From: an uncultured Oscillospiraceae bacterium
GTDB taxonomy: Bacteria > Bacillota > Clostridia > Oscillospirales > Ruminococcaceae
Length of the DNA: 64,000 nucleotides
Direction of reading: 5' to 3'
Assembly (NCBI GenBank): GCA_934481385.1
Contig: CAKSPD010000007.1
Span: 54,792-118,791, forward strand
The translations under genes and the position numbers were made by a program. How positions within the stretch are numbered: position 1 is the first letter of the stretch; the number at the start of each line of letters is the position of its first letter. Shown here piece after piece: positions 1-7,976 of this stretch. Below the pieces are notes generated by a model, which saw nothing but the letters and a program-made list of their open reading frames with translations, ran no database searches and was not told the origin of the DNA.

Positions 1-16
1 TTTTTATAAATATTTT

Positions 17-48
17 CTGCGGAACAGAAATAAAATCCTGTTCCGCAG
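17..48. repeat. Perfect 11-bp inverted repeat downstream of the capsid gene
   Basis: Arms CTGCGGAACAG (17-27) and CTGTTCCGCAG (38-48) can form a strong hairpin just after the capsid stop codon. Neither strand has a clean T-run directly after the stem, so it is not a textbook intrinsic terminator. It could still end or stabilise the capsid transcript. The window edge hides what lies further left. Confidence 0.6.
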
Positions 49-61
49 TATAGATATTGAA

Positions 62-1021
62 TTATGAACCTATTTTAAGAGTCTTTACAGCACTGTCAGT
101 AATACGTCTGAAACCGCAGTTTACAGAAACAGCAATACGGTCAAGCTGATTGCTTATAAGCTTGTCAGTTTCAAGAACAATATCAGAGCTTGTAATAATT
201 TCAAGAGCAAAGTTTTTATCAAGACCGATTACAGTAGCATCGTCAACCTTAGGAGTGCATATAATTTCAGCACCGAAAGGAAGTTTAACTCTGCCCTGTT
301 CATCAGCAGAAGCATTTTCCATCTGAGTGAGAGCAAGTACAGTAGCAGTATTTTCAGGAGAAAGCATTACACAGTTCATATTGAAATCATCGAAAGAGCC
401 GAAAAGGGAAGTGAGAGCAGAATAGTTGAGAGCTGAAACAGTAGTAGGAGTAATATTTGCTTTAAGAGCAGTAACAGCAGAGCCGAGAACAGAATTTGCA
501 AGCTTAATTCCGACACCTTTAAGCATAACACCGAAAACATCAAGTTTCTGCTGTCTGAGAGCTTCATATGAAGCAGTAATCATTCTTCCGTATTTGCTGA
601 GAGAAACAGATGATGAAGGTTCAGTTACAGAAGCAGTCGGGAGAGAAGCACCCTGAGCAGTAGTTGAATAACTTGTAGTGTCGCTTATAACACAGCCGGA
701 ATAAATATTTGATTCACATTTAGTAGATACAGCAACAATATTGTTAAGTACAGAATCATCAAAACCCTTTTTAATGCATCTTCTTACAAATTCCGGAAAG
801 AGGACAGCACTTTCAGTAGTAGTGAAAAATTTTTCAACCATATCGCAGTCAGAACCGCTTACCTTGATATTGAATCTCTTGAGCTGTCTTTCAAAAGCAT
901 CAAGATTAGCAAGGGGAGTATCTGAATAATTTTCAGAAGGGTCAAGAGCTTCCAGAGCCTGAGAAAAACTCTTACCGCTGAGATTGTAAAGACCTTTTTC
1001 AAGTTTAACATTGTTGTACAT
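62..1021 (-). CDS. HK97-fold phage major capsid protein
   Basis: Predicted shell protein of a phage-like head, about 319 residues. The middle resembles HK97-type capsids: a Ser/Thr-rich E-loop-like stretch (about residues 110-145), then KYGRMITASYEALRQ and a long helix before the alternating peripheral/axial domain segments. No long N-terminal scaffold or propeptide region is evident, and no separate protease or scaffold gene precedes it. An in-frame ATG lies 15 bases further upstream, but it overlaps the GGAGGT ribosome site, so the ATG followed by TACAACAAC at 1021 is the likelier start. It is the last visible gene of the terS-terL-portal-capsid block. Assignment is from family resemblance read by eye. 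An encapsulin-type shell is an alternative, though the portal and terminase neighbours argue for a phage head. Confidence 0.75.
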   Translation of the reverse strand: MYNNVKLEKGLYNLSGKSFSQALEALDPSENYSDTPLANLDAFERQLKRFNIKVSGSDCDMVEKFFTTTESAVLFPEFVRRCIKKGFDDSVLNNIVAVSTKCESNIYSGCVISDTTSYSTTAQGASLPTASVTEPSSSVSLSKYGRMITASYEALRQQKLDVFGVMLKGVGIKLANSVLGSAVTALKANITPTTVSALNYSALTSLFGSFDDFNMNCVMLSPENTATVLALTQMENASADEQGRVKLPFGAEIICTPKVDDATVIGLDKNFALEIITSSDIVLETDKLISNQLDRIAVSVNCGFRRITDSAVKTLKIGS

Positions 1022-1048
1022 AAAGAATACCTCCAAAAAAATAATTAT

Positions 1049-2188
1049 TTATACATTCAGGCGTGATTCAATTTCAAGAGCCTGAGCATTTTTAAGTCTT
1101 GCCTCTGCAAGTTCCTTTTCGTCCTGAAGATTAATATTATCCCATTCAACATGACAAACGGAATTATTACCGGAAAGACGCATAAAAGCGTTTCCAATAT
1201 CGCATATAACAGGAGTAAGCAGACGGCGGTAATATTCAAGTTCACTTGTAAGAATATCAGCCTGCTGACTTGACATTCTTTCCGTTGAACTCCAGTTTAA
1301 ACCGAGAAGAAACGGCGGAATTGAAAGTTTTGAGATAAGCTGTTCAAGGAGCTGTCTTACAGGGATTTCAGTATTAAAGAGCTGATTTTCAGCACCGATA
1401 ACCTTAATATCCACATCACCCACAGCAACGAAATCCTTAACCTGACCGAATTTAGCGGAATTCATACCGTCAGCCCATTCCTTAGCAATCTGAACAGCCC
1501 GTTCCTTAGAGTAAGCACGTTCACCGGAATCAGCAGAAGGCTTATAAGTAACAGCATAGCGGACATTTCCTATTCTTTCATAATTCTGACCGATACATTC
1601 ATAAATTCTGAGGAGTATGTTGCTTAAAACGGGCAGACCTCTCAGAATAGAACGTCCCATTCCGTCAGTAGCAGGATTCATAGCAGTAAATAGAATACGT
1701 TCAGGGTGTCTTATAAGTATTCTATCTCTGCCGTTTTTAAGAAAATATTTTCTTTCGACAGGTGAATTACCGCATTTAATTTCAATATCGCAGATATTGC
1801 CGTTATAAAGGCCGTCAATCATACCTGTATTTTTATTGATTATAATTTCACCGACAGCATTTCCGTAAGTAATAATACTGTCAAGATAATTGTCAATAAA
1901 AGTGTAAAGAGATTTTCCGGTAAGACCGACAGGAACATTGTTTATAAAGTCATCAAGTCTGTCCTGAAATTTTTCATCAGATGATATAACGCTGAAACCG
2001 CCGGTAAGCCTGATAATTTTGATTATAGCGGCATCAATAACAGGAACAGTAAATCTCAGCTTGTCATAAAGTTCCTTTTCACAGCAATTTATACCGGAAT
2101 CGAGAAAATTCTGCAAAAAATTTTCTCTTACAGCAGACTGGACGGCAAAACCGGAATCCTTTTCTGATTTTTTTCTGAAAAGCTTCAT
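1049..2188 (-). CDS. Phage portal protein
   Basis: Predicted dodecameric portal at the unique capsid vertex through which DNA is packaged. The 379-residue protein has features of the phage portal family: an N-terminal PVIDAAI-K-I segment, a wing region with YGNAVGEI (about residues 110-120), the RILF-AMNP stretch near 170, and a C-terminal part with PPFLLGLNW then SSTERMSSQQADILTSELEYYRR, typical of portals of clostridial siphophages. It is somewhat short for the family (usually 400-500). AAAGGAGGA precedes the ATG at 2188. It sits 44 bases after terL and 27 bases before the capsid gene, all one orientation, so the four genes are probably one transcript. Confidence 0.82.
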   Translation of the reverse strand: MKLFRKKSEKDSGFAVQSAVRENFLQNFLDSGINCCEKELYDKLRFTVPVIDAAIIKIIRLTGGFSVISSDEKFQDRLDDFINNVPVGLTGKSLYTFIDNYLDSIITYGNAVGEIIINKNTGMIDGLYNGNICDIEIKCGNSPVERKYFLKNGRDRILIRHPERILFTAMNPATDGMGRSILRGLPVLSNILLRIYECIGQNYERIGNVRYAVTYKPSADSGERAYSKERAVQIAKEWADGMNSAKFGQVKDFVAVGDVDIKVIGAENQLFNTEIPVRQLLEQLISKLSIPPFLLGLNWSSTERMSSQQADILTSELEYYRRLLTPVICDIGNAFMRLSGNNSVCHVEWDNINLQDEKELAEARLKNAQALEIESRLNV

Positions 2189-2232
2189 TAAATCCTCCTT
2201 TAAAAGTAATTGAACAGTGCTTTAAAATGCAG

Positions 2233-3480
2233 TTATCTTGCAATACTTCCGACAAAGAAAGTATCATTTGAATTTTTCCCGAAAACATCTGAAACGAAGT
2301 ATCTCAAATCGTCCATAGCATGGTCGTTTTCTTTTACAGGGCAGTCATAACCATATTTTTCGTTCCAGCAATAAAGAGAAAATTCTCTTATAGTATCCTT
2401 ACAGCTTTCATGAACAGCGATTTTATTTTGTTTAAGAATATCAGAAACAAGGCGTATTCCTGAAATGACATCATTATCAGCCTTTTTGACAACAAACTTA
2501 GCATGTCTGCGGATACATTCTATAAAGCTTGAAGCCGAAGGGTCAACAATAACTCTGTCAATTTTAAAAGAACCGGCAAGCTGTTCCAGAGCGTTGTAAT
2601 GTTCTTCATCAGTTCTTGACATACCCTCACGCTTTGAGGAGTAATAATATTCTCTTAATCTCAGCCATTTACCGTTATGCAGTCCCCAGAGTCCGAAAGA
2701 CGAAGGATTTACCGTTCCGTAATCGCATGAAATAATAAATCTTGAACATTGCGGAATATCTGAAAACACATGAATTTTTTCATTGAACATAGGATAAATA
2801 ATACCGCTTGCACAGCTCCATTTTCCGAGAACGAATCTTTCATAGAAAGCACCTGAATAGAGTCTTTCATAGCGTTCCTTGACTTTTACTGAAAGAGAAG
2901 GATTATCGTCCATAGTGAAATGGAGATAAAGAGCGTTTTTATTTTCGGCTTTGAGAATCCATTCTCTGTAAAACCAGTGAGCAGGATTATCAGGATTGCA
3001 GTTTAACCATATTTTTGCATCAGCAACAGAACACCTTGCAAGAGCCTGTTCAACGAATGAGCGTGGCATAAGAGCAACTTCATCAAGCATAACACCGGAA
3101 AGCGTTATACCTTGAATAAGCGAATCAGAAGAACTGTCACGTCCGCCGAAAAGATAAAAGCGGTTTGTATGGTTTCTAAGAGTAATATCAATATAATTTC
3201 TGCTGATTTTTTCGCAGAAAACAAAACCGAGTTCCGAAGCGGATTTTATAAGAGGTTCAATAACATTTCGTCTTAGGGATACAATAGTTTTCCCGCAGAA
3301 AGCGAAAACACTGTTATTGAAATTTATTGATGCCCAGCTTATAAAGCCGAGTGACATAGCGAAAGTTTTACCGCTTCTGACAGCACCGTCACAAATAACG
3401 GCATCATAATGGCAATATTCGGGAGAGTTCCACCATTTAAGAGTAACAAGCTGTTTTTGCGAGAATTTTTTTACATTCAA
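2233..3480 (-). CDS. Phage terminase large subunit (PBSX-type)
   Basis: Motor and nuclease that drives DNA into the capsid. The 415-residue protein has the usual two domains. The ATPase domain shows a Walker A DGAVRSGKT at residues 31-39 and a Walker B VMLDEVAL near 130-137. The C-terminal RNase H-like nuclease domain has acidic motifs SCDYGTVNPSSFGLW (Asp near 253), RVIVDPSASSF near 315, and NDHAMDDLRYFV near 395. All expected catalytic acids appear present, so the gene looks functional. The start is a TTG whose TTGA overlaps the terS stop, with GAGG about 10 bases upstream, which implies translational coupling. Similarity is to the PBSX/SPP1-like Terminase_3 group. Confidence 0.88.
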   Translation of the reverse strand: MNVKKFSQKQLVTLKWWNSPEYCHYDAVICDGAVRSGKTFAMSLGFISWASINFNNSVFAFCGKTIVSLRRNVIEPLIKSASELGFVFCEKISRNYIDITLRNHTNRFYLFGGRDSSSDSLIQGITLSGVMLDEVALMPRSFVEQALARCSVADAKIWLNCNPDNPAHWFYREWILKAENKNALYLHFTMDDNPSLSVKVKERYERLYSGAFYERFVLGKWSCASGIIYPMFNEKIHVFSDIPQCSRFIISCDYGTVNPSSFGLWGLHNGKWLRLREYYYSSKREGMSRTDEEHYNALEQLAGSFKIDRVIVDPSASSFIECIRRHAKFVVKKADNDVISGIRLVSDILKQNKIAVHESCKDTIREFSLYCWNEKYGYDCPVKENDHAMDDLRYFVSDVFGKNSNDTFFVGSIAR

Positions 3481-3956
3481 ACTGAATTTTCCTCATTGTT
3501 ATTATTTGTAATAGCATTTATAAAGCTGTCAGCGATACTTGAGGAACTGCAAGAGTTAGAAAATTCAAACATTTTTTCAATAGCTTTCTGACGGTCAAAG
3601 AATTTTACTTCAACACCACCGCCCTTTACTTTTTTTATTTCAGAAACATTGAAAAGGTCAAGACCTGAAATAACATCAGGAGAAGGCATATCTTCAGAAA
3701 AAGCAAGAAAAACAGCATCATTTGAATTTCCGAATGCAAGGCGTTCAAGACCGGACATAACAGCATCAGTGCTGAAATGCAAATCGGAATACAGTTTTGA
3801 AATAAGTTTTCTGTAATATGGAGAACGCATACATTCAATACCGTCAAGCATAGCAGTTTCAGGAGGGAAACCGGCTTTTAAAGCGGATTCTCTGATATTG
3901 CCGAGCTTGACAAAATAACAGCAGAAAAGTTTTTTTCTGTTATCAGTGTCTTTCAT
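3477..3956 (-). CDS. Phage terminase small subunit-like protein
   Basis: Predicted DNA-recognition partner of the large terminase. The 159-residue product begins with a helix-turn-helix-like region, FVKLGNIRESALKAGFPPETA (about residues 15-36), typical of the Terminase_2 family, in which HTH domains bind packaging sites. The central part is predicted helical, and the C-terminal end is Ser/Asn rich. The ATG at 3956 follows a clear GAAAGGAG. Position directly before terL, with a 4-base overlap, is the strongest support. Sequence similarity alone is modest. No strong promoter stood out on the minus strand upstream (3957-4130), although AT-rich runs there could hide one. Confidence 0.75.
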   Translation of the reverse strand: MKDTDNRKKLFCCYFVKLGNIRESALKAGFPPETAMLDGIECMRSPYYRKLISKLYSDLHFSTDAVMSGLERLAFGNSNDAVFLAFSEDMPSPDVISGLDLFNVSEIKKVKGGGVEVKFFDRQKAIEKMFEFSNSCSSSSIADSFINAITNNNNEENSV

Positions 3957-4135
3957 AATAAATCACTCCTTTCAAAAAAAGCACTGTTCACTAAAGGGCA
4001 GAAAAAGGGGATTTTTTAAACGCAGTAGTTTAAATTTCAAAAAATTTTTTTGTAAAATCCGTATATTTTGTAAATATGCACAAATTAAATATATATTTTT
4101 TGTGATGTATGACTATAAATCGAAAGCTGAAAAAG

Positions 4136-4164
4136 TTGCAAAAGAAAGTGGAATATGATATAAT
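4136..4164 (+). promoter_or_regulatory. Promoter of the SPFH operon
   Basis: TTGCAA at 4136-4141, 17 bases, then TATAAT at 4159-4164 preceded by TGA (extended -10). A GGAGG lies 37 bases further down, just before the ATG at 4207. Confidence 0.8.
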
Positions 4165-4206
4165 ATAACTACATAAAATTTTTTAGGATACGGAGGTTTT
4201 TACAAA

Positions 4207-5448
4207 ATGGGAATAGTCAGAGCAGCAGCCGGAGCAATAGGCGGAAGCCTTGCAGATTCATGGCTTGACTTTATCGAAGCAGATAATATGACTGATACAA
4301 CAGCAATGACCAGAGGTGTTCAGGTACATGACAGACGAGGCAGTAACAGAAGACAGTCAACAGGCATAGTATCAAACGGTTCAAAAATAATAGTAGGACA
4401 GAATCAGATGATGCTTCTTGTAGACGGAGGAAACATTGTTGACTACTGTGCAGAACCGGGATATTATGAAGTGTTCATGTCATCAGCACCGTCAATGTTT
4501 AATGGAGAATTTAAAGATTCACTGAGAGATACATGGAACAGATTCAAATTCGGAGGACAGCCGTCATCAAAGCAGGAGATTTATTTTATAAATCTTCAGG
4601 AAATAAAGAATATAAAATTCGGAACAAGAAATGCCCTGAATTATTTTGACAGTTTCTATAATTCAGAACTTTTCATAAGATGTCATGGAACATATTCAAT
4701 AAAGATAACAGACCCGATAAAATTTTTTAAAGAAGTATGTCCCAGAAATGCACAGCGTGTTGATATGAACAACATAGGCGAACAGTATCTTATGGAATTT
4801 ACACAGGCACTCCAGACATCAATTGCAAAAATGTCAATGGACGGAAAGAGAATATCATATCTCAACGCAATGACACTTGATTTAGCAAGATATATGCAGA
4901 ATGCACTTGATGACCAGTGGAAAGAATTAAGAGGAATGGAAGTATGCTCAGTTGCAATAGCACCGATTTCATATGATGACGAAAGCAAAAAGCTGATAGA
5001 AAGAAGAAATCAGGCAGGAATATTGAGTGACCCGAGTATAAGAGATACATATGTTCAGACAACAGTTGCAGACGGATTAGGACGTGCAGGTTCAAATTCA
5101 TCAGGAGCAATGAACGGATATGTAGGAATGGGAATGGGAATGAATGTTGCCGGAGGATTTATGCAGTCGATGGCATCAGCCAATGCACAGCAGAATCAGC
5201 AGTCAAATGCAAATAGCTGGAGATGTTCATGCGGAACATCAAACACAGGAAAATTCTGTCAGAACTGCGGAAAAGCCAAACCACAGCCGGCAGACAGCTG
5301 GACTTGTCAGTGCGGAACAGTGAATACAGGAAATTTCTGTCAGAACTGCGGAAACAGAAAACCACAGCAGTCAGGAAACTGGACTTGTCAGTGCGGAACA
5401 GTAAATACAGGAAACTTCTGTCAGTCCTGCGGAAACAGAAAACCATAA
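4207..5448 (+). CDS. SPFH-domain (YdjI-like) protein with three C-terminal zinc ribbons
   Basis: The N-terminal 300 residues match the COG4260 group of SPFH proteins, once called virion core proteins. Family marks include an N-terminal QMMLLVDGGNIVDYCAEPGYYE segment, the FGGQPSSKQEIYFINLQEIK region, and DPIKFFKEVCPRN. A Gly/Met/Asn/Gln-rich linker (about residues 300-335) leads to three near-identical zinc ribbons, each CxCG...FCQxCG. The protein probably assembles on the membrane face, with the ribbons binding partners. In Bacillus the relative YdjI works with PspA (YdjF), YdjG and YdjH. Here the next two genes look like YdjG and YdjH, but no PspA gene is adjacent. GGAGG precedes the ATG, and a strong promoter lies upstream. 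Confidence 0.85.
   Translation: MGIVRAAAGAIGGSLADSWLDFIEADNMTDTTAMTRGVQVHDRRGSNRRQSTGIVSNGSKIIVGQNQMMLLVDGGNIVDYCAEPGYYEVFMSSAPSMFNGEFKDSLRDTWNRFKFGGQPSSKQEIYFINLQEIKNIKFGTRNALNYFDSFYNSELFIRCHGTYSIKITDPIKFFKEVCPRNAQRVDMNNIGEQYLMEFTQALQTSIAKMSMDGKRISYLNAMTLDLARYMQNALDDQWKELRGMEVCSVAIAPISYDDESKKLIERRNQAGILSDPSIRDTYVQTTVADGLGRAGSNSSGAMNGYVGMGMGMNVAGGFMQSMASANAQQNQQSNANSWRCSCGTSNTGKFCQNCGKAKPQPADSWTCQCGTVNTGNFCQNCGNRKPQQSGNWTCQCGTVNTGNFCQSCGNRKP
5218..5447 (+). repeat. Tandem 81-bp repeats encoding zinc ribbons
   Basis: Three units with a period of 81 bases begin at the Trp codons at 5218, 5299 and 5380. Units two and three are nearly identical in DNA, which points to recent tandem duplication. 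Each unit carries four cysteines. Confidence 0.85.
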
Positions 5449-5455
5449 AAGAAAA

Positions 5456-5474
5456 GGGCGAACAATGTTCGCCC
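5456..5474. promoter_or_regulatory. Hairpin between the SPFH gene and the zinc-ribbon gene
   Basis: GGGCGAACA (5456-5464) and TGTTCGCCC (5466-5474) form an almost loopless palindrome. A T-rich run follows the stem only on the minus strand, so on the plus strand it is more likely a processing or stability element than a terminator. An ATG at 5465 sits inside it and would be masked in the folded RNA. Confidence 0.5.
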
Positions 5475-5500
5475 ATAATATAAGAACAGGGGTTGAGATT

Positions 5501-6559
5501 TTGGAAGCAGTTCAGTATAAATGCCCTAATTGCGGAGGAGAACTGACATTCAGACCGGAAAATCAAAAATTCGGGTGTGAATATTGTTTCAGTGAGTTTA
5601 CAGAAGAAGAAGTAAGAACAGCCAACAGCAGAAATGAAAACAGACCTGTTGATGAAGAACTTGAAGCACAGCAAAGGAATTTTCAGGAACATACAAATGT
5701 ATATCACTGCGGAAGTTGCGGAGCAGAAATAATAGCCGAAGAAAACGAATCTGCAACATTCTGTTATTACTGTCATGAACCTGTAATACTTTCAGGCAGA
5801 CTCACAGGAGATTATAAGCCGAAAAGAATAATAGGCTTTCAGATAGACCGTAACACAGCAGAATCGATGTTTAAGAAGTGGTGCTGGAGCAAATGGTTTA
5901 TTCCAAAGGATTTCAAAACGCAGAGTCAGCTTGAAAAGATGACAGGATTGTATGTACCGTTCTGGCTTGCGGACTGCGATATAAAAGCAAATCTGAACGG
6001 AATCGGCAAGAAGATAAGAACATGGAGTTCGGGAAATTATCGCTATACAGAAACAACAGAATATGAAGTAATAAGAAAAGCAAATATATCAATGAACGGT
6101 ATTCCGGCAGACGGAGAAAGCAAAATAGAAGATAAGTTAATGGAAGCAATAGAACCGTTCAGATATACAGAGGCAAAGAATTTTTCAATGTCATATCTCA
6201 GCGGATTTTATGCAGATAAATATGATGTAGAAAAAGCACAGGTTTTTCCGAGAATAAGAGAAAGAGCCGAAAACGGTTCATCAAAACTTATTTCAGAAAG
6301 TATTCAGGGATACAGTACAGTAATAAAATCATCAGAATGTTATAATATAGTAAATACAGAATGGGAATATATGCTTCTTCCCGTATGGTTTATGACATAT
6401 ATTCATAACGGAAAAACATATTCATTTGCCCTCAACGGACAGACAGGAAAAATAGCAGGCACACCTCCCTTTGACAAACTGAAATGCGGACTTTTCTGCG
6501 GGATAGCAGGACTTATTGTAACGATAATATCGATGTTCGGGGGGTATCTTTTTTCATGA
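5501..6559 (+). CDS. Zinc-ribbon membrane protein, YdjG-like
   Basis: About 352 residues. The N-terminus carries two zinc-ribbon modules: YKCPNCGGELTF with a second pair CEYCFSE, then YHCGSCGAEIIAE with CYYCHEPV. A conserved middle domain follows (KPKRIIGFQIDRNTAESMF, then LEKMTGLYVPFWLADC). One transmembrane helix, CGIAGLIVTIISMFGGYLF, ends the protein. This arrangement matches the YdjG group, which partners TPM and SPFH proteins. The open frame extends up to an ATG at 5465 inside a palindrome; a TTG at 5501, eight bases after AGGGG, fits both the hairpin and where the first ribbon begins, so I use it. The start remains uncertain. Its stop overlaps the next start (ATGA). Confidence 0.78.
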   Translation: MEAVQYKCPNCGGELTFRPENQKFGCEYCFSEFTEEEVRTANSRNENRPVDEELEAQQRNFQEHTNVYHCGSCGAEIIAEENESATFCYYCHEPVILSGRLTGDYKPKRIIGFQIDRNTAESMFKKWCWSKWFIPKDFKTQSQLEKMTGLYVPFWLADCDIKANLNGIGKKIRTWSSGNYRYTETTEYEVIRKANISMNGIPADGESKIEDKLMEAIEPFRYTEAKNFSMSYLSGFYADKYDVEKAQVFPRIRERAENGSSKLISESIQGYSTVIKSSECYNIVNTEWEYMLLPVWFMTYIHNGKTYSFALNGQTGKIAGTPPFDKLKCGLFCGIAGLIVTIISMFGGYLFS

Positions 6560-7473
6560 CCGCAGTAAAAAAGCTTGCAGGAATAATTTTTTCGGCATTA
6601 ATAATTTTTACAGCAATATTGCCTTTGACAGTAAAAGCTGAAAAGGATTTCAGCAACTGCAAAATATACGATGAATACGGCTTATTTAAAGAAAGTAAGC
6701 TTGATGAGCTTGACAGCCTTTTAAAGCAGACAGCAGAAGAAATTGATATGTATGTGGCAGTCTATATAAGCGGAACTAATTTGACTGATACTCAGACGGA
6801 AGTTTTTGCAGAAGATTATTATGAAGAACTTTTCGGAGAAAATACAGACGGACTGTTTTTTTATATGGATTTGTCAGGAGGAGTTCCGGCATATGACTAT
6901 ATAAGCACAAGCGGAAAAGGAGCATTAGTATATACAGATTACAAAAATGACGGAGAAAATAATGTAATAGATAAGATATTCGACCAGTTATATATATTTA
7001 TGCCGTCATCAGGAGAAGAAATAAAATCTGCCGATATAGAATCAGTAATAGAGGAATTTTGCCGACAGCTTGAAAAGTATGCTGAAACAGGAGCAGAAAG
7101 ATTTTATTACAGTTATGATTCAGCAGACGGAAAGTATATATATCAGAGCGGAGGAAAAGTAGTAGTTTCAACGCATAAACCGCTGTTTGTTATGCTTAAG
7201 TATCTGCCGGCAGGAATCATAGCAGGAATACTGACAGCAATAGTAATGTTCTTTTCAATAAAGAGTACATACAAATTCAAAAAGAGCTGTAATTCAGATG
7301 TATATATTGAAAGAAACGAAACAAATTTCACTGAAAGGCAGGACAGATTTATAAGAAAATATACGACAAAAACGAAAATTCAAAGCAGTTCATCAGGAGG
7401 CTCGCATCACAGAGGAGGTTCTTCGCATCACAGCGGAGGAGGCTCACATGGAGGCGGAGGCAGACACAGATAA
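6556..7473 (+). CDS. TPM-domain membrane protein, YdjH/YgcG-like
   Basis: About 305 residues. A signal peptide (LAGIIFSALIIFTAILPLTVKA) is followed by a TPM domain (about residues 30-190) with motifs IYDEYGLF, LLKQTAEEIDMYVAVYIS and DGLFFYMDLSGG. A transmembrane helix follows (LPAGIIAGILTAIVMFFSI), then a cytoplasmic tail ending in Gly/Ser/His-rich repeats. TPM domains are extracytoplasmic modules found in YdjH and photosystem repair proteins; their precise activity is debated. The ATG overlaps the previous stop, which shows coupling. The His-rich tail may bind metal, which is an inference. The operon ends at a strong terminator just after this gene. Confidence 0.82.
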   Translation: MTAVKKLAGIIFSALIIFTAILPLTVKAEKDFSNCKIYDEYGLFKESKLDELDSLLKQTAEEIDMYVAVYISGTNLTDTQTEVFAEDYYEELFGENTDGLFFYMDLSGGVPAYDYISTSGKGALVYTDYKNDGENNVIDKIFDQLYIFMPSSGEEIKSADIESVIEEFCRQLEKYAETGAERFYYSYDSADGKYIYQSGGKVVVSTHKPLFVMLKYLPAGIIAGILTAIVMFFSIKSTYKFKKSCNSDVYIERNETNFTERQDRFIRKYTTKTKIQSSSSGGSHHRGGSSHHSGGGSHGGGGRHR

Positions 7474-7503
7474 AAAAAGAACGGGCATAAAGCCCGTTTT
7501 TTT
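7472..7503. terminator. Bidirectional intrinsic terminator
   Basis: ACGGGC (7481-7486) and GCCCGT (7492-7497) form the stem. A T-run follows to 7503, and an A-run (7472-7478) precedes it. It serves both the TPM gene on the plus strand and yabR on the minus strand, whose stop codon lies in the T-run. Confidence 0.9.
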
Positions 7504-7957
7504 ACTTTCTGCGAGAACCTGTTTTACGGTCAGTGCTTCTTTTGAGTTCGCACATTTTTTCTTCGCTGTTCTGTTTGAACTTGTTAATCATATCCTCAAA
7601 TGACATTTCAGAAGCAGGAGTCTGTTTTTTAGGTTCCCATACATTTGAACGGGAACGGTCATCACGTTTCTGATTCTGCATACGGTTCTGATTATTTCTC
7701 TGCGGTCTGGGGTTAGGATTTTCGACAGCCTTTTTAATTGAAAGGCTGACTTTTCCGGCTTCATTTATACCGATAACCTTAACTTTAACTTCCTGATTTT
7801 CTGTAAGGAAATCTCTGATTTCGTTTACAAAGGAGTTAGAGATTTCGGATATATGAACCATACCGGTTGCACCGCCTTCTATATCCACGAAAGCACCGTA
7901 TTGTGTAATGTTTTTAACTTTTCCGTTATAAATTTTTCCGATTTCGAGCTGAATCAA
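7502..7957 (-). CDS. yabR: S1-domain RNA-binding protein, YabR-like
   Basis: The N-terminal 75 residues form one S1 domain: GKIYNGKVKNITQYGAFVDI, then GMVHISEIS and VKVKVIGINEAGKVSLSIK. The rest is a basic, Gln/Asn/Arg-rich tail with a short SFEDMINKFKQ helix. S1 domains bind RNA; the YabR/general stress protein 13 family is associated with ribosomes. The start is a TTG at 7957 after AGGAGG at normal distance. It is the last gene of yabP-yabQ-divIC-yabR, the same order as in Bacillus subtilis. It ends in the shared terminator. Confidence 0.85.
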   Translation of the reverse strand: MIQLEIGKIYNGKVKNITQYGAFVDIEGGATGMVHISEISNSFVNEIRDFLTENQEVKVKVIGINEAGKVSLSIKKAVENPNPRPQRNNQNRMQNQKRDDRSRSNVWEPKKQTPASEMSFEDMINKFKQNSEEKMCELKRSTDRKTGSRRK

Positions 7958-7976
7958 GCTTAATTCCTCCTAAAAA

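Noticed and set aside
17..48. Intrinsic terminator after the capsid gene
   Set aside because: The stem is perfect but neither strand has a T-run after it, so I list it only as an inverted repeat.
5159..5776. Long minus-strand open frame with many cysteines
   Set aside because: It is the antisense of the zinc-ribbon repeats and the next gene; no ribosome site, and the plus-strand proteins are recognisable.
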